64,000 bases of DNA from Marinirhabdus sp050859505 (GCF_050859505.1 NZ_CP193934.1:868001-932000); one strand, 5' to 3'. Shown: positions 17,116 to 26,559, counted from the stretch's first letter. Translations and numbers: made by a program. The notes: a model not told the origin generated them from the sequence alone.

Positions 17116-17753
17116 TCTTGTACCCAAATAATATCACTCAACGCTGTCTCGCCGTTTGCAAAAGTAAGGCTTTGCAATTGGGCTTCCGAAAAGTTATTTA
17201 CATATTTTGTGATCTCGGTTTGCAACAGGTCTAACTTCGATTTTAGCTTCCAATGTGCTCCGTTTGTGGCATGTACCACAATAAACAATCTATTTTTTAA
17301 ATGATGCCGGTTTTGTGTACTCTGGTGTTCGTAAAACCACGCTATCAATTCTTTTTTATACTGAAAAGCAGAGGTAAAATCTTTTGGAAAACGCCTCGGA
17401 AAAACAGACGTTTTATGGTCGAAAGCGATACCGTTTAAATAAAAATCTTTTTCAGAATCTTTGCGGTTCTTTACTTTTTCCACACCTTCCAATGCAGCAA
17501 ATATTTGTTCGACACCCACCGCGCTCCAAAAATTAAACCATCTGTTTGCTGCATAGTCAAACAGCTTTCCTTTTTCTAATTTTTCTGTAGCAACCGCCTG
17601 CTTCATACACTCTAGAAGTGTTTCCCAACATAAGGTTTCGTAGATAAATGCCGTATAGCCATCCCAGATATCATTCTGCTTTTGTTGCCACTGGTAGCGG
17701 TAGGATACTCGTTTTTCTAATTCGGTTTGTATTTGGGATAAGGTATATTCCAT
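17112..17753 (-). CDS. Putative PD-(D/E)XK-type restriction endonuclease
   Basis: A 213-residue protein I cannot assign to a named family. It contains a candidate nuclease core: Asp103 in EKDFYLNG, then Asp112-His-Lys114 in GIAFDHKTS, the spacing and hydrophobic strand pattern of a PD-(D/E)XK active site, followed by a strand LFIVVHATNG (155-164). Gene position gives the strongest hint: its ATG overlaps the upstream DUF6427 stop (TAATG) and its stop overlaps the adenine methylase start (ATGA). A type II endonuclease is the most economical reading, but a non-nuclease accessory protein is possible. The longer frame to 17795 is rejected because of the TAATG coupling. Confidence 0.6.
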   Translation of the reverse strand: MEYTLSQIQTELEKRVSYRYQWQQKQNDIWDGYTAFIYETLCWETLLECMKQAVATEKLEKGKLFDYAANRWFNFWSAVGVEQIFAALEGVEKVKNRKDSEKDFYLNGIAFDHKTSVFPRRFPKDFTSAFQYKKELIAWFYEHQSTQNRHHLKNRLFIVVHATNGAHWKLKSKLDLLQTEITKYVNNFSEAQLQSLTFANGETALSDIIWVQE

Positions 17754-18676
17754 TATAAAAATAATAACCCAACGGGGAGGAGTACAAAGACCCAAAGTAG
17801 AATTTCTTTAAACCAAAAGTCGTTTAAATGCTCCAGGTAATTGGTAATAACGATGGTTAAAGGTGCGCAAAGAAAAAGAATTTCGGCTCCTGTTTTGGTG
17901 TCGCTCAAAAATAAGATAACTACCGAAACTAGGGTCGAAATAGTTAACAACCTATAGTTTCGCTGCGCTTTTCTGGGCATAGACGAAAATTTCATGATTC
18001 GAAGCACGAGCGTCCAAACCAATAAGGTTGCAATAAAAGCCGACGGAACCAAAATACTTGCTTTATTGTACGCACTAAAATCCAAATTTAATGCTGGCAA
18101 CCAACTAAGAAACCATGCTAAGCTATCAAAAATCAATAAATGTATCGTGATGGTAAGAACCAACACCGTAAAAATTCCCACAACCGGAATAAAAAGCAGC
18201 CTGAAACTCGCTGAGGTAATCCGAATAATTCCAAAATAGAGTGGCAGTAAAAATAAAATACTCCAAAAATGGAAAAGTGCAGCAATAGCGATATATAATG
18301 ATGCATCTAAAATCTTTTTTTCAATGTTTTTTTCTGAAGTGAGACTTACCATCCTGCGTAACGCTAACAATAGAAATATACTTGAAAAAATAATGTTTAC
18401 TTCCGTAAAAACAATGGGCAGCATTACTATAAGTCCGCTATACACAAAAATTCCAAAGGTATTTATTCCTGTAAGTGCATTTTTTCTAATAACAAAATCT
18501 AACAACAGGATTGAAAAAACAAGAACCATCCAAAGGCCAAATTTTATAAGGACTTCCTGAGTGTTTATGAGCTCTGAAGTGGAAAAGAAAAACGACGCAA
18601 AAAACCCAATGAGGAGGTACGCTCCACAAATAAAAAAATTGATAGGGTTAGATTTCCCAAAAAAGTTTGTGAGCAT
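17753..18676 (-). CDS. DUF6427-like polytopic membrane protein
   Basis: A 307-residue inner-membrane protein with about 10 hydrophobic segments, opening with MLTNFFGKSNPINFFICGAY and containing a conserved-looking LRRMVSLTSEKNIEKKILDA cytosolic loop near residue 110. The pattern matches the flavobacterial DUF6427 family as I know it. It is divergent from the DUF6341 gene and close to purD, a neighbourhood I recall from other Flavobacteriaceae. Function unknown. Its stop codon overlaps the start of the nuclease-like gene, so the restriction-modification genes appear hitched to its transcript. Confidence 0.68.
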   Translation of the reverse strand: MLTNFFGKSNPINFFICGAYLLIGFFASFFFSTSELINTQEVLIKFGLWMVLVFSILLLDFVIRKNALTGINTFGIFVYSGLIVMLPIVFTEVNIIFSSIFLLLALRRMVSLTSEKNIEKKILDASLYIAIAALFHFWSILFLLPLYFGIIRITSASFRLLFIPVVGIFTVLVLTITIHLLIFDSLAWFLSWLPALNLDFSAYNKASILVPSAFIATLLVWTLVLRIMKFSSMPRKAQRNYRLLTISTLVSVVILFLSDTKTGAEILFLCAPLTIVITNYLEHLNDFWFKEILLWVFVLLPVGLLFL

Positions 18677-18697
18677 GGCCGCAGTTTTCTACTTTTG
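18667..18697 (+). promoter_or_regulatory. Candidate promoter for the DUF6341 gene
   Basis: TTG (18667-18669), a 20-base spacer, then TACTTTTG (18690-18697): a full match to the Bacteroidota promoter consensus, 18 bases before the ATG at 18716. The -33 element lies inside the first codons of the divergent DUF6427 gene. Confidence 0.6.
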
Positions 18698-18715
18698 CAA
18701 GATAAATATACAATT

Positions 18716-18964
18716 ATGACTTTTAAAGAAGTTTTTGAAGGAATACAATCGTTTAGTGAAAATGTGCTTTTTGCTCCTTACGACGCGTTAAGACTTGGTA
18801 CAGAAAGCTGGGCCTTAAGCAATGTTATAAACTGGATTTTAATGATCATTGGGTTTGTAGCAATGCTCTATTGGATGGGACAACTCAAAAATTATAATGA
18901 CAATAATGAAGAAGACCGAAGCCAGACCTCTCACGGGTATTTGGGAGATCTTCCAAAAGAGTAA
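18716..18964 (+). CDS. DUF6341-like small membrane protein
   Basis: An 82-residue protein with one strong membrane segment (VINWILMIIGFVAMLYWMGQL, residues about 38-58) and an acidic, polar C-terminus ending in YLGDLPKE. I start it at MTFKEVFEGI (18716) because a good promoter box lies only 18 bases before; a start at 18695 would overlap the box. The sequence resembles the small flavobacterial DUF6341 family found beside DUF6427. Function unknown. Confidence 0.68.
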   Translation: MTFKEVFEGIQSFSENVLFAPYDALRLGTESWALSNVINWILMIIGFVAMLYWMGQLKNYNDNNEEDRSQTSHGYLGDLPKE

Positions 18965-18973
18965 ATCCTAAGC

Positions 18974-20245
18974 TCACTCAAGGTCAAAACCTATATCGGT
19001 TCTATAATACATCCTATCAAAATGTAGTTTATCTATGTTTTTATAGGATTTTTTTAGTGCTTTCCTGTAATCTTCATCCAGCGACGTAACGGCTAGTACT
19101 CTACCGCCATTAGAAACCAATTTATTTTCTTTTACTGAAGTCCCTGCGTGAAATACAATGGAATCTTCAACAGTATCTATTCCTGAAATTTCTTTTCCTT
19201 TTTCGTACGCCTCTGGATATCCGCCAGAAACTAACATCACTGTAGTTGCTGCTCTTTCATCAATTTCCATTGAAATTGTATCTAATTTTTGCTGAAATGT
19301 TGCTTGTAGCAAAGTCACCAAATCTGTTTTAATTCTCGGAAGGACTACTTCTGTTTCCGGATCGCCCATACGTACATTGTACTCTATCACATAAGGCTCG
19401 TCCCCAACTTTTATGAGGCCAATAAACAGGAAACCTTTGTAATCAATTTCTTCTTCTTTAAGACCGTTTACGGTTGGCTTTACAATGCGTTCTTCAATCT
19501 TTTTCATTAAAGTTTCGTCTGCAAAAGGGACGGGGGAAATAGCGCCCATACCTCCTGTATTTAACCCTTTATCACCTTCGCCAATACGCTTGTAATCTTT
19601 TGCTGTAGGTAGAATTTTATAATTTTTCCCATCGGTGAGGACAAACACGCTTAATTCTATTCCGTCTAAAAACGCTTCTATTACCACAGTTGCGCTGGCG
19701 TCACCAAATTTACCGGATAGCATTTCTCCTAATTCTGTTTTGGCTTCTTCTACATCCTGAATAATTAACACCCCTTTTCCTGCAGCGAGCCCGTCTGCTT
19801 TTAATACGTAGGGAGCTTGTAAGGTTTCTAAAAAAGCTTTTCCTGCTTCTAAACTTTCAGCAGTAAAACTAGCATAGGCGGCCGTGGGAATGTTATGTTG
19901 TAACATAAATTCTTTAGCGCGTTCTTTACTGCCTTCCAACAATGCTCCTCTTTTCGAAGGACCTATTAACATAACCTCTTGCAAAGCTTCTTCTTCAGCA
20001 AAGTAATTGGCGATGCCCTGCACAAGCGGATCTTCAGGCCCCACAACCACCATTTCTATCTGGTTGGCAATTACGCTGGCTTGTATCGATTCAAAATCGT
20101 TTACATCTAAAGGAAGATTGGTTGCTATTGCTGCTGTTCCTGCGTTTCCGGGGGCTACAAAAAGTTTGCTACATAGCTTGCTTTTTACGATTTGATACGC
20201 AAAAGTATGTTCGCGGCCTCCAGAGCCTAAAATAAGGATGTTCAT
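18974..20245 (-). CDS. purD: Phosphoribosylamine-glycine ligase
   Basis: Second step of purine synthesis: joins glycine to phosphoribosylamine with ATP, giving GAR. The 423-residue product has the N-terminal MNILILGSGGREHTFA and FVAPGNAGTA motifs, an ATP-grasp domain (VLKADGLAAGKGVLI near residue 145) and the signature YNVRMGDPETEVVLPRI near 290. Length matches the monofunctional enzyme. Candidate -7 box TATTTTTG lies 61 bases upstream. No other pur genes are adjacent. Confidence 0.97.
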   Translation of the reverse strand: MNILILGSGGREHTFAYQIVKSKLCSKLFVAPGNAGTAAIATNLPLDVNDFESIQASVIANQIEMVVVGPEDPLVQGIANYFAEEEALQEVMLIGPSKRGALLEGSKERAKEFMLQHNIPTAAYASFTAESLEAGKAFLETLQAPYVLKADGLAAGKGVLIIQDVEEAKTELGEMLSGKFGDASATVVIEAFLDGIELSVFVLTDGKNYKILPTAKDYKRIGEGDKGLNTGGMGAISPVPFADETLMKKIEERIVKPTVNGLKEEEIDYKGFLFIGLIKVGDEPYVIEYNVRMGDPETEVVLPRIKTDLVTLLQATFQQKLDTISMEIDERAATTVMLVSGGYPEAYEKGKEISGIDTVEDSIVFHAGTSVKENKLVSNGGRVLAVTSLDEDYRKALKKSYKNIDKLHFDRMYYRTDIGFDLE

Positions 20246-20305
20246 AGTGCTGAGTATTGATTTTTGAATTACAACCTTCGCTTACAGCTTCGGTGTATCT
20301 TGATG

Positions 20306-20313
20306 CAAAAATA
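20306..20313 (-). promoter_or_regulatory. Candidate -7 box for purD
   Basis: Minus-strand TATTTTTG (20313-20306) fits TAnnTTTG and would give a leader of about 55 bases for purD. No clear TTG -33 element is visible at the right distance. Confidence 0.4.
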
Positions 20314-20345
20314 GGTATTTCACGATACAGTTTCGCTACATTTGT

Positions 20346-21677
20346 ATGACAAAACAGCTCCTTTTTAATTTGAATATTTTTGATTTCACATTGCGGATGA
20401 AAGGGTTTCCTATAAAGGAAGCACAGCAGCGTTTGCGGGAAATTCAGCAAATTTCGGAAGCTCAGTACCCCGATTATCTGGAAAATGCTCGATCTGAAAT
20501 CCTGCAATACCATCTTCAAAACAATTCTTTCTATAAAAAATTTATAGGTGCTAAGGATGTTTCAGCCTGGGAAAACATTCCTATGCTTCAGAAAAAAGAT
20601 TTACAAATTTCTTTACAAGAGCGATTATCGAAAAACTTCAGCTTAAAAAAAATATATACAGGAAAAACCTCAGGCAGTAGTGGGACGCCGTTGCAGTATG
20701 CTAAAGATAATTTTTGCCACGCACTCACCTGGGCGGGGATTATGGATAGGTTTGGTTGGTATGGGATAGATTTTAATACCTCGTATCAAGCTCGGTTTTA
20801 TGGAATTCCACTGGAGTTTAAAGCCTATCAAAAAGAACGGATGAAAGACCGCTTTAGTAACAGATACCGCTTTCCTATTTTTGATCTTTCGGAAAAAAAA
20901 TTAGCCTCTTTTCTAGAAATATTTCGGAAAAAAAAATTTGACTACCTCAACGGACATACAAGTTCTATCGTGCTTTTTGCTAAGTTCCTTCAGAAAAAAA
21001 AACTCATCTTAACCGAAGTTTGCCCCACACTAAAAACCTGCATCGTCACCAGTGAAATGCTCTTCCCAGACGATAAAAAACTGCTTGAAAGTCAACTAGG
21101 CATTCCTGTAGTGAACGAATACGGCGCGAGCGAGCTGGATTTACTTGCATTTACCAATCTGGAAGATGATTTCCAACTTAATAGTGACTCTGTTTTTATT
21201 GAACTTGTAGACGAACAAGGCAAAGCAGTCCCCAACGGAACGCCCGGCACAATACTGGTCACCATGCTGTACAACAAAGCCCATCCTTTTATTCGCTACG
21301 AGGTGGGTGATTTGGGCATTATGGATGAAAGATCTACCTTTAAGAAGCCCATTTTAAAACAATTAATTGGCCGTGCCAACGACAATGCCACGTTGGCAAA
21401 CGGCACCACGGTTCCAGGCCATACTTTTTATTATGTAGTCAAAAGCGCGATGAGGGCCACTAGCGTGGTGCAGGAGTTTATCATGGAGCAAAACACTTTG
21501 GAGACGTTTACGTTCACCTACGTAGCCGAGCGGGACCTTAATACGGCTGAAATTAATACCCTAAACGAGTCCTTATACACGTATTTAGGAATCGCTATAA
21601 ATTTGCAGTGTAAAAGAGTGGCTTTGCTTGACAGAAGCCATCGCGGTAAGTTGAAACAATTTATATCCCACCTGTAG
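20346..21677 (+). CDS. CapK/PaaK-like AMP-binding protein
   Basis: A 443-residue adenylate-forming-type protein of the phenylacetate-CoA ligase/CapK group. It shows the AMP-binding signature TGKTSGSSGTPLQY near residue 105, NEYGASELDLLAF near 260 and GDLGIMDERS near 320. CapK-like members in capsule loci are thought to act in polysaccharide or acyl modification rather than phenylacetate breakdown. The start is uncertain: TACATTTG lies directly before the ATG at 20346, while TATTTTTG at 20375-20382 would fit an ATG at 20397, but homologous-looking residues (NIFDFTLRMKGFPI) begin before that. It abuts the GT4 gene (stop TAG directly followed by ATG). Confidence 0.83.
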   Translation: MTKQLLFNLNIFDFTLRMKGFPIKEAQQRLREIQQISEAQYPDYLENARSEILQYHLQNNSFYKKFIGAKDVSAWENIPMLQKKDLQISLQERLSKNFSLKKIYTGKTSGSSGTPLQYAKDNFCHALTWAGIMDRFGWYGIDFNTSYQARFYGIPLEFKAYQKERMKDRFSNRYRFPIFDLSEKKLASFLEIFRKKKFDYLNGHTSSIVLFAKFLQKKKLILTEVCPTLKTCIVTSEMLFPDDKKLLESQLGIPVVNEYGASELDLLAFTNLEDDFQLNSDSVFIELVDEQGKAVPNGTPGTILVTMLYNKAHPFIRYEVGDLGIMDERSTFKKPILKQLIGRANDNATLANGTTVPGHTFYYVVKSAMRATSVVQEFIMEQNTLETFTFTYVAERDLNTAEINTLNESLYTYLGIAINLQCKRVALLDRSHRGKLKQFISHL

Positions 21678-22844
21678 ATGACGTTTAAATCTATTTTATT
21701 GGTTAGTAATTATTATCCGCCAGAGCAAGGAGCGGCACCTAACAGAATAGAGGTACTGGCGCAATCTTTACAAGCCAGTGGTTACAAAGTACAAGTGGTA
21801 TGCCCATTCCCCAATTATCCTACGGGAAGGGTGTTTTCAAAATTCAGAGGGAAACTATATGCTAAGACCATTGAAAACGGCATCACCGTCTATAGATTAT
21901 GGGTATGGCCCAGCAAATCTACCAACAAGTTTGTGCGGTTATGGAGTATGCTATCTTTCTCAAAAAGCCTAGCTCTATTTTTTATACTGAAACCCATTCC
22001 AAAACAGGTTTTCATACAGTATTCTCCCGTATTTGTGGGTTTTACAGCAGTTTTTTGGAGTTGGTTATTTAGGAAAAAAACTATTTTGAATGTTTCGGAC
22101 CTATGGCCATTGGCGGGATTCGAAATGGGGCTGCTAAACAAAGGGTTCTATTATTCACTTCTTGAAAAAATGGAAAGCTTCTGTTACCGAAAAGCCGATT
22201 TGATTTTAGGGCAATCTGAAGAGATTTTAGAGCATATTAAATCCAAGAATCCTAAGACACTGCTTTTTTTGTATCGAAATTTTCCAAACTTTCAAACTGC
22301 CCGAATTACACTTAAAACACCCCAACTCCCCATTAAAATAGTTTATGCAGGGTTGTTGGGAGTCGCACAAGGACTGTCTTATATCTTTTCGAAAATTACG
22401 ATTCCTGAACAGGTTGAATTTCATATATATGGAGAGGGTCCAGATGCTGAAGTTATTTCACAACCTAAAAACCATAGCATTATTTATCACGGTTCTGTAA
22501 CCAGAAGCCAGTTACATCACGAGCTCACTCAGTATGATATTGCTTTTATTCCTTTAGTAAATCGGATTTATGGTTCGGTGCCTTCCAAGATTTTTGAATA
22601 TGCAAGACTGGGTTTGCCCTTATTGTATATGGCAGGGGGAGAAGGTGGCGACTTAGTAGAAAAACAAAAGCTTGGGTGGGTGGTTCCTGTTCAGGATTTT
22701 AAAATTCTTCAACAATTTTTAAACACTATAACACTTGCTGAAGTTCAAAAATTTCCGAAGGAAAATGTGCAACAAAATGCCATGGATGTATTTGATTTCA
22801 ACCTACAATTTGAGGGATTTAAAAAGCAACTGGAAAACCTCTAG
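21678..22844 (+). CDS. Glycosyltransferase family 4 (WbuB-like)
   Basis: A 388-residue GT-B retaining transferase expected to add a sugar to the lipid-linked oligosaccharide. N-terminal LVSNYYPPEQGAAPNRIE and VVCPFPNYPTGRVF are typical of the WbuB/GT4 acceptor domain. The C-terminal donor domain shows YGEGPDAEVI, IPLVNRIYGSVPSKIFEYA and MAGGEGGDLVE. Its start directly follows the CapK-like stop, so the two form an operon. Its last 4 bases overlap the 3' end of the convergent WcaJ-like gene, marking the edge of the polysaccharide locus. Confidence 0.9.
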   Translation: MTFKSILLVSNYYPPEQGAAPNRIEVLAQSLQASGYKVQVVCPFPNYPTGRVFSKFRGKLYAKTIENGITVYRLWVWPSKSTNKFVRLWSMLSFSKSLALFFILKPIPKQVFIQYSPVFVGFTAVFWSWLFRKKTILNVSDLWPLAGFEMGLLNKGFYYSLLEKMESFCYRKADLILGQSEEILEHIKSKNPKTLLFLYRNFPNFQTARITLKTPQLPIKIVYAGLLGVAQGLSYIFSKITIPEQVEFHIYGEGPDAEVISQPKNHSIIYHGSVTRSQLHHELTQYDIAFIPLVNRIYGSVPSKIFEYARLGLPLLYMAGGEGGDLVEKQKLGWVVPVQDFKILQQFLNTITLAEVQKFPKENVQQNAMDVFDFNLQFEGFKKQLENL

Positions 22845-24193
22845 TACGCCCGGTCTTCACCACGCAATGCGTTATAAATAGTCTGGAAAACTATTTTAAG
22901 ATCTAAAAATAACGACCAATTCTCCAAGTAGAAAATATCGTACTTCACACGGTTAATAATATGATTGTCGTCTTCCACTTCGCCCCTATAGCCACTAACT
23001 TGTGCTAATCCTGTGATGCCGGGCTTTATAAAATGACGCACCATAAATTTATCGATTCGTTCGGCGTACATATGTGTATGACTTACCATGTGGGGCCGTG
23101 GCCCTACTACAGACATATCGCCTTTTAATACATTGATAAATTGTGGTAGTTCGTCTATGCTGGTCTTTCTAATTATCTTCCCTACTTTGGTCACCCGAGG
23201 GTCGTTTTTCTGAATTTGATGCAAATCTGCCATCGGGTTGGGACGCATAGAGCGATACTTGTAGCAGTTAAATTCTTTATAATCTAAGCCATTTCTTTTT
23301 TGCTTAAAAAATACGGGGCCTTTAGATTCTAACTTGATAAACAATGCTAGAATTGGAGTGAGCCAAGAAAGTATGCCTACAATCACCAAGACTGACAAAA
23401 CGATATCGAAAGTACGTTTAACAAACTGGTTAAAAGGGGTGTCTATTGGTATTTTACGCATCGATAAAATGGGCAATACGCCATAATAATCGAAATCTAA
23501 TTGCTTGCTATAAATCTCCTTATTATCTGGTAAAAACTTGAGTAGTTTAAGGTTATTGTCTGCAAATTCAATAAGCTTTGAGAGTTGCTTGTTACTTAAT
23601 TGACCTATAGAACTGTAAATTTCATCTACGTCGTTATTATGTATATAGTCGAAACATGCGTCCAGTTTATCGTCTGAATCTTTTACGTCGAATATTTCTT
23701 GTAATCGGTACCCGTATTCTGGGTTTCGGTTGAAAAACTTTCGGAGTTGGTCTGTTTTCTTATTAAGACCAATGATAACAACCTTCCTAGAGTTCCCGCC
23801 AAAACGTTTTCGGTATCGTTTCAAAATAAAGAAAACAGTAAACTTTAAGATGGTAATACACAGGATAGTAGTAAGCACATACTTTACAACCTCCCAGGCG
23901 TTAATATCTAATTCGCTATAAAATCCGAAAAATGAAAAAACAATTAAGAAGAAAACAATACTCTGCTTTCCAATGAGCGACATTATTTTTGAAACATGAG
24001 TAAATCGATAAATTTCATAAAAATTGGATTTTAATGAGAGTATTACCCACGCCAATAAAATAAAAACTACGTATTGAAAATAGAGCAACCTATCCTGAAA
24101 AAAATAGAAAGCCAATGCAAAAATGATGGTTAAATCCATTGCATAGGAAAGAGGTCTTAAAAACCCTGAGTATCTACCGCTTTTAAATATCAT
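22841..24193 (-). CDS. Undecaprenyl-phosphate sugar phosphotransferase (WcaJ-type)
   Basis: Initiating transferase: moves a sugar-1-phosphate from a UDP-sugar to undecaprenyl phosphate at the inner membrane. The 450-residue product has four N-terminal membrane helices, a CoA-binding-like cytosolic domain (VVIIGLNKKTDQL near 145), a fifth hydrophobic segment near 265-290, and the C-terminal bacterial sugar transferase domain with KQKRNGLDYKEFNCYKYRS, KIIRKTSIDELPQFINVL, GDMSVVGPRPH and KPGITGLAQVSGYRG. All key segments are intact. Its start overlaps the UDP-xylose synthase stop by one base. Confidence 0.94.
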   Translation of the reverse strand: MIFKSGRYSGFLRPLSYAMDLTIIFALAFYFFQDRLLYFQYVVFILLAWVILSLKSNFYEIYRFTHVSKIMSLIGKQSIVFFLIVFSFFGFYSELDINAWEVVKYVLTTILCITILKFTVFFILKRYRKRFGGNSRKVVIIGLNKKTDQLRKFFNRNPEYGYRLQEIFDVKDSDDKLDACFDYIHNNDVDEIYSSIGQLSNKQLSKLIEFADNNLKLLKFLPDNKEIYSKQLDFDYYGVLPILSMRKIPIDTPFNQFVKRTFDIVLSVLVIVGILSWLTPILALFIKLESKGPVFFKQKRNGLDYKEFNCYKYRSMRPNPMADLHQIQKNDPRVTKVGKIIRKTSIDELPQFINVLKGDMSVVGPRPHMVSHTHMYAERIDKFMVRHFIKPGITGLAQVSGYRGEVEDDNHIINRVKYDIFYLENWSLFLDLKIVFQTIYNALRGEDRAY

Positions 24194-25182
24194 TACCCCC
24201 TGTTGTGTTTGGTAAAATCTTTATGCTCACTCTTGAACAGCTCTTCTTTGGAGAGGCTCTTAAAATAATTGAACGTTATTTTCATGCCTTCGCTTCGTGA
24301 TATCCTTGGTTCCCACCCTAAAATTTCTCTTGCTTTTTCAATATTAGGTTGTCGCTGCAAAGGATCGTCTTTTGGTAATTCCTTATAGATTATCTTTTGT
24401 GCAGTGCCCGTAAGTTTGATAATTTCTTCGGCGAATTCTAAGATGGTAATTTCGTCTGGGTTTCCGATGTTTACGGGATATGAATAATCGCTCAACAACA
24501 ACTGGTACAACCCATTAACTTGATCGTCAACGTAGCAAAAGGAACGTGTTTGTTGTCCATCTCCAAAGACAGTTAAATCTTCGCCACGAAGCGCTTGTCC
24601 TATAAATGCTGGGATTACACGACCATCGTTTAATCGCATTCTTGGACCGTAGGTGTTAAAAATTCTGGCAATGCGTGTTTCCAAGCCATGAAATCTATGA
24701 TACGCCATGGTAATACTTTCCTGAAAACGTTTTGCTTCGTCGTAGACACCCCGAGGACCAATGGTATTTACATTGCCATAGTATTCCTCACTTTGTGGAT
24801 GTACCAAAGGATCTCCATATACTTCGGACGTGGAAGCAATGAGAATTCTTGCCCCTTTCTCTTTTGCCAATCCTAACAGATTGTGTGTTCCTAAAGATCC
24901 TACTTTTAAAGTCTGGATGGGTATTTTAAGATAATCTATTGGGCTTGCTGGTGATGCAAAATGCAGGATATAATCTATCCGTCCTGGTACGTGTACGAAC
25001 TTTGTGATATCGTGATGATAAAACTCAAAATCTTCTTTTTCAAATAAATGCTGAATGTTCTTAAGATCCCCCGTAATTAGGTTATCCATTCCCACAACAC
25101 GATACCCCTCTGCCATAAATTTATCGCAAAGGTGAGATCCTAAAAATCCTGCTGCACCTGCTATGAGAACTCTCTTTTTCAT
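24193..25182 (-). CDS. uxs: UDP-glucuronate decarboxylase (UDP-xylose synthase)
   Basis: Short-chain dehydrogenase-type enzyme that turns UDP-glucuronate into UDP-xylose. The 329-residue product has the NAD motif GAAGFLGSHL (residues 8-17), the Ser/Tyr/Lys triad in IASTSEVYGDP and GVYDEAKRFQE, and the UXS-typical ARIFNTYGPRM and GDGQQTRSFCYVDDQ segments. The gene directly upstream is ugd, which makes its substrate, with only 2 bases between them. It shows that xylose or a xylose-derived sugar is likely part of the polymer. A related 4-epimerase is less likely given YDEAKR. Confidence 0.9.
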   Translation of the reverse strand: MKKRVLIAGAAGFLGSHLCDKFMAEGYRVVGMDNLITGDLKNIQHLFEKEDFEFYHHDITKFVHVPGRIDYILHFASPASPIDYLKIPIQTLKVGSLGTHNLLGLAKEKGARILIASTSEVYGDPLVHPQSEEYYGNVNTIGPRGVYDEAKRFQESITMAYHRFHGLETRIARIFNTYGPRMRLNDGRVIPAFIGQALRGEDLTVFGDGQQTRSFCYVDDQVNGLYQLLLSDYSYPVNIGNPDEITILEFAEEIIKLTGTAQKIIYKELPKDDPLQRQPNIEKAREILGWEPRISRSEGMKITFNYFKSLSKEELFKSEHKDFTKHNRG

Positions 25183-25184
25183 AT

Positions 25185-26495
25185 CTATTCTGCTGTTTTT
25201 CTACCTATGGAATAATACGTAAATTCTTCTGCTTCCATATCTTCTACATTGTACAAGTTCCTTCCATCAAAAATGACGGGGTTTGCCAATAGTTGCTTTA
25301 GTTTTTGATAGTTTGGAGTTCTAAAAATACTCCATTCGGTACAAATCACTAATGCGTCTGCTCCTTCTAAAGCGTCATACATAGAATGGGCGTACGTAAG
25401 TTTATCCCCAAACTGTTTTTTAATATTAGGCATCGCTTCTGGATCAAAAACCGTGAGGTTTGCGCCTTTTTCTATGAGCGCATTCATCACATCTATGGAT
25501 GGCGCCTCTCGAACATCATCAGTTTCAGGTTTAAAGGCTAATCCCCAAATAGCAATATTTTTTCCTTTTAAAGTATTGTTGAAGTATCCTTCAATTTTAG
25601 GCAGTAAGATGGTCTTTTGTTTTTTGTTTACTTCAATAACTGCGTCCAGTATTTTAAAATCGAACCCTTGATCTTTCCCTGCTTTTTGCAAGGCTTTTAC
25701 GTCTTTTGGAAAGCAAGAACCTCCATAGCCAATGCCCGGAAAGAGAAAACGTTTTCCTATGCGGCTATCGGTTCCCATGCCTACGCGTACTTTATCTACA
25801 TCTGCACCCACTTTTTCACAATAGTTGGCAATCTCGTTCATAAAGGTAATCTTGGCAGCCAGAAATGAGTTGGCCGCATATTTGGTCAACTCTGCCGATT
25901 TCTCATCCATAATGATTATTGGATTTCCGGAACGCACAAACGGTGCGTAGAGCTTTTGCATTAGTGCTGTAGCACGCGCGCTGCTGGAGCCTACCACAAT
26001 GCGTTCGGGTTTAAGAAAATCATCTACTGCAAAGCCTTCGCGTAGAAATTCTGGGTTGGAAACTACGTCAAATTCACAAGAAGCATTTTTGGCAATTACA
26101 GCCTGTACTTTTTCTGCAGTTCCTACGGGTACGGTGCTTTTATCTACAATTACTTTATAGTCTTTTATTTTTTGTCCAATTTCTTCAGAAACATTAAGCA
26201 CATAGCTTAAGTCGGCAGAGCCATCTTCATCTTCTGGGGTTGGCAGGGCTAGGAATATTATTTGTCCGTGTTCCAGACCTTCGTCCAAAGAGGTTGTGAA
26301 GGAAAGTCTTTTTGCTTGTATATTACGGTCAAATAAAACATCTAGATGTGGTTCGTAAATGGGGACGACACCACTTTTCATTTGTGTTACTTTTTCGGCA
26401 TCAATATCTACGCATACCACTTCGTTGCCCGTTTCTGCAAGGCAGGTACCCGTAACTAATCCTACATATCCTGTTCCTATTACTGTAATCTTCAT
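25185..26495 (-). CDS. ugd: UDP-glucose 6-dehydrogenase
   Basis: Oxidises UDP-glucose twice with NAD to UDP-glucuronate. The 436-residue product has the N-terminal MKITVIGTGYVGLVTGTCLA motif, the central ELTKYAANSFLAAKITFMNE helix, and the catalytic Cys in GYGGSCFPKDVKAL near residue 260. The C-terminal UDP-binding domain (WGLAFKPETDDVREAPS) is complete. It feeds the adjacent UDP-xylose synthase. A minus-strand TACTTTTG box lies 42 bases upstream, so ugd-uxs-wcaJ may be transcribed as a unit. Confidence 0.95.
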   Translation of the reverse strand: MKITVIGTGYVGLVTGTCLAETGNEVVCVDIDAEKVTQMKSGVVPIYEPHLDVLFDRNIQAKRLSFTTSLDEGLEHGQIIFLALPTPEDEDGSADLSYVLNVSEEIGQKIKDYKVIVDKSTVPVGTAEKVQAVIAKNASCEFDVVSNPEFLREGFAVDDFLKPERIVVGSSSARATALMQKLYAPFVRSGNPIIIMDEKSAELTKYAANSFLAAKITFMNEIANYCEKVGADVDKVRVGMGTDSRIGKRFLFPGIGYGGSCFPKDVKALQKAGKDQGFDFKILDAVIEVNKKQKTILLPKIEGYFNNTLKGKNIAIWGLAFKPETDDVREAPSIDVMNALIEKGANLTVFDPEAMPNIKKQFGDKLTYAHSMYDALEGADALVICTEWSIFRTPNYQKLKQLLANPVIFDGRNLYNVEDMEAEEFTYYSIGRKTAE

Positions 26496-26536
26496 CTAAC
26501 TAAAATTTTCAGAATTTATTCTTCTGTTTCATGCGG

Positions 26537-26544
26537 CAAAAGTA
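26537..26544 (-). promoter_or_regulatory. Candidate -7 box for ugd
   Basis: Minus-strand TACTTTTG (26544-26537) fits TAnnTTTG in the 64-base gap before ugd and would give a leader of about 36 bases. No clear -33 TTG was found. Confidence 0.4.
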
Positions 26545-26559
26545 CAATTTGTTGTGCTT

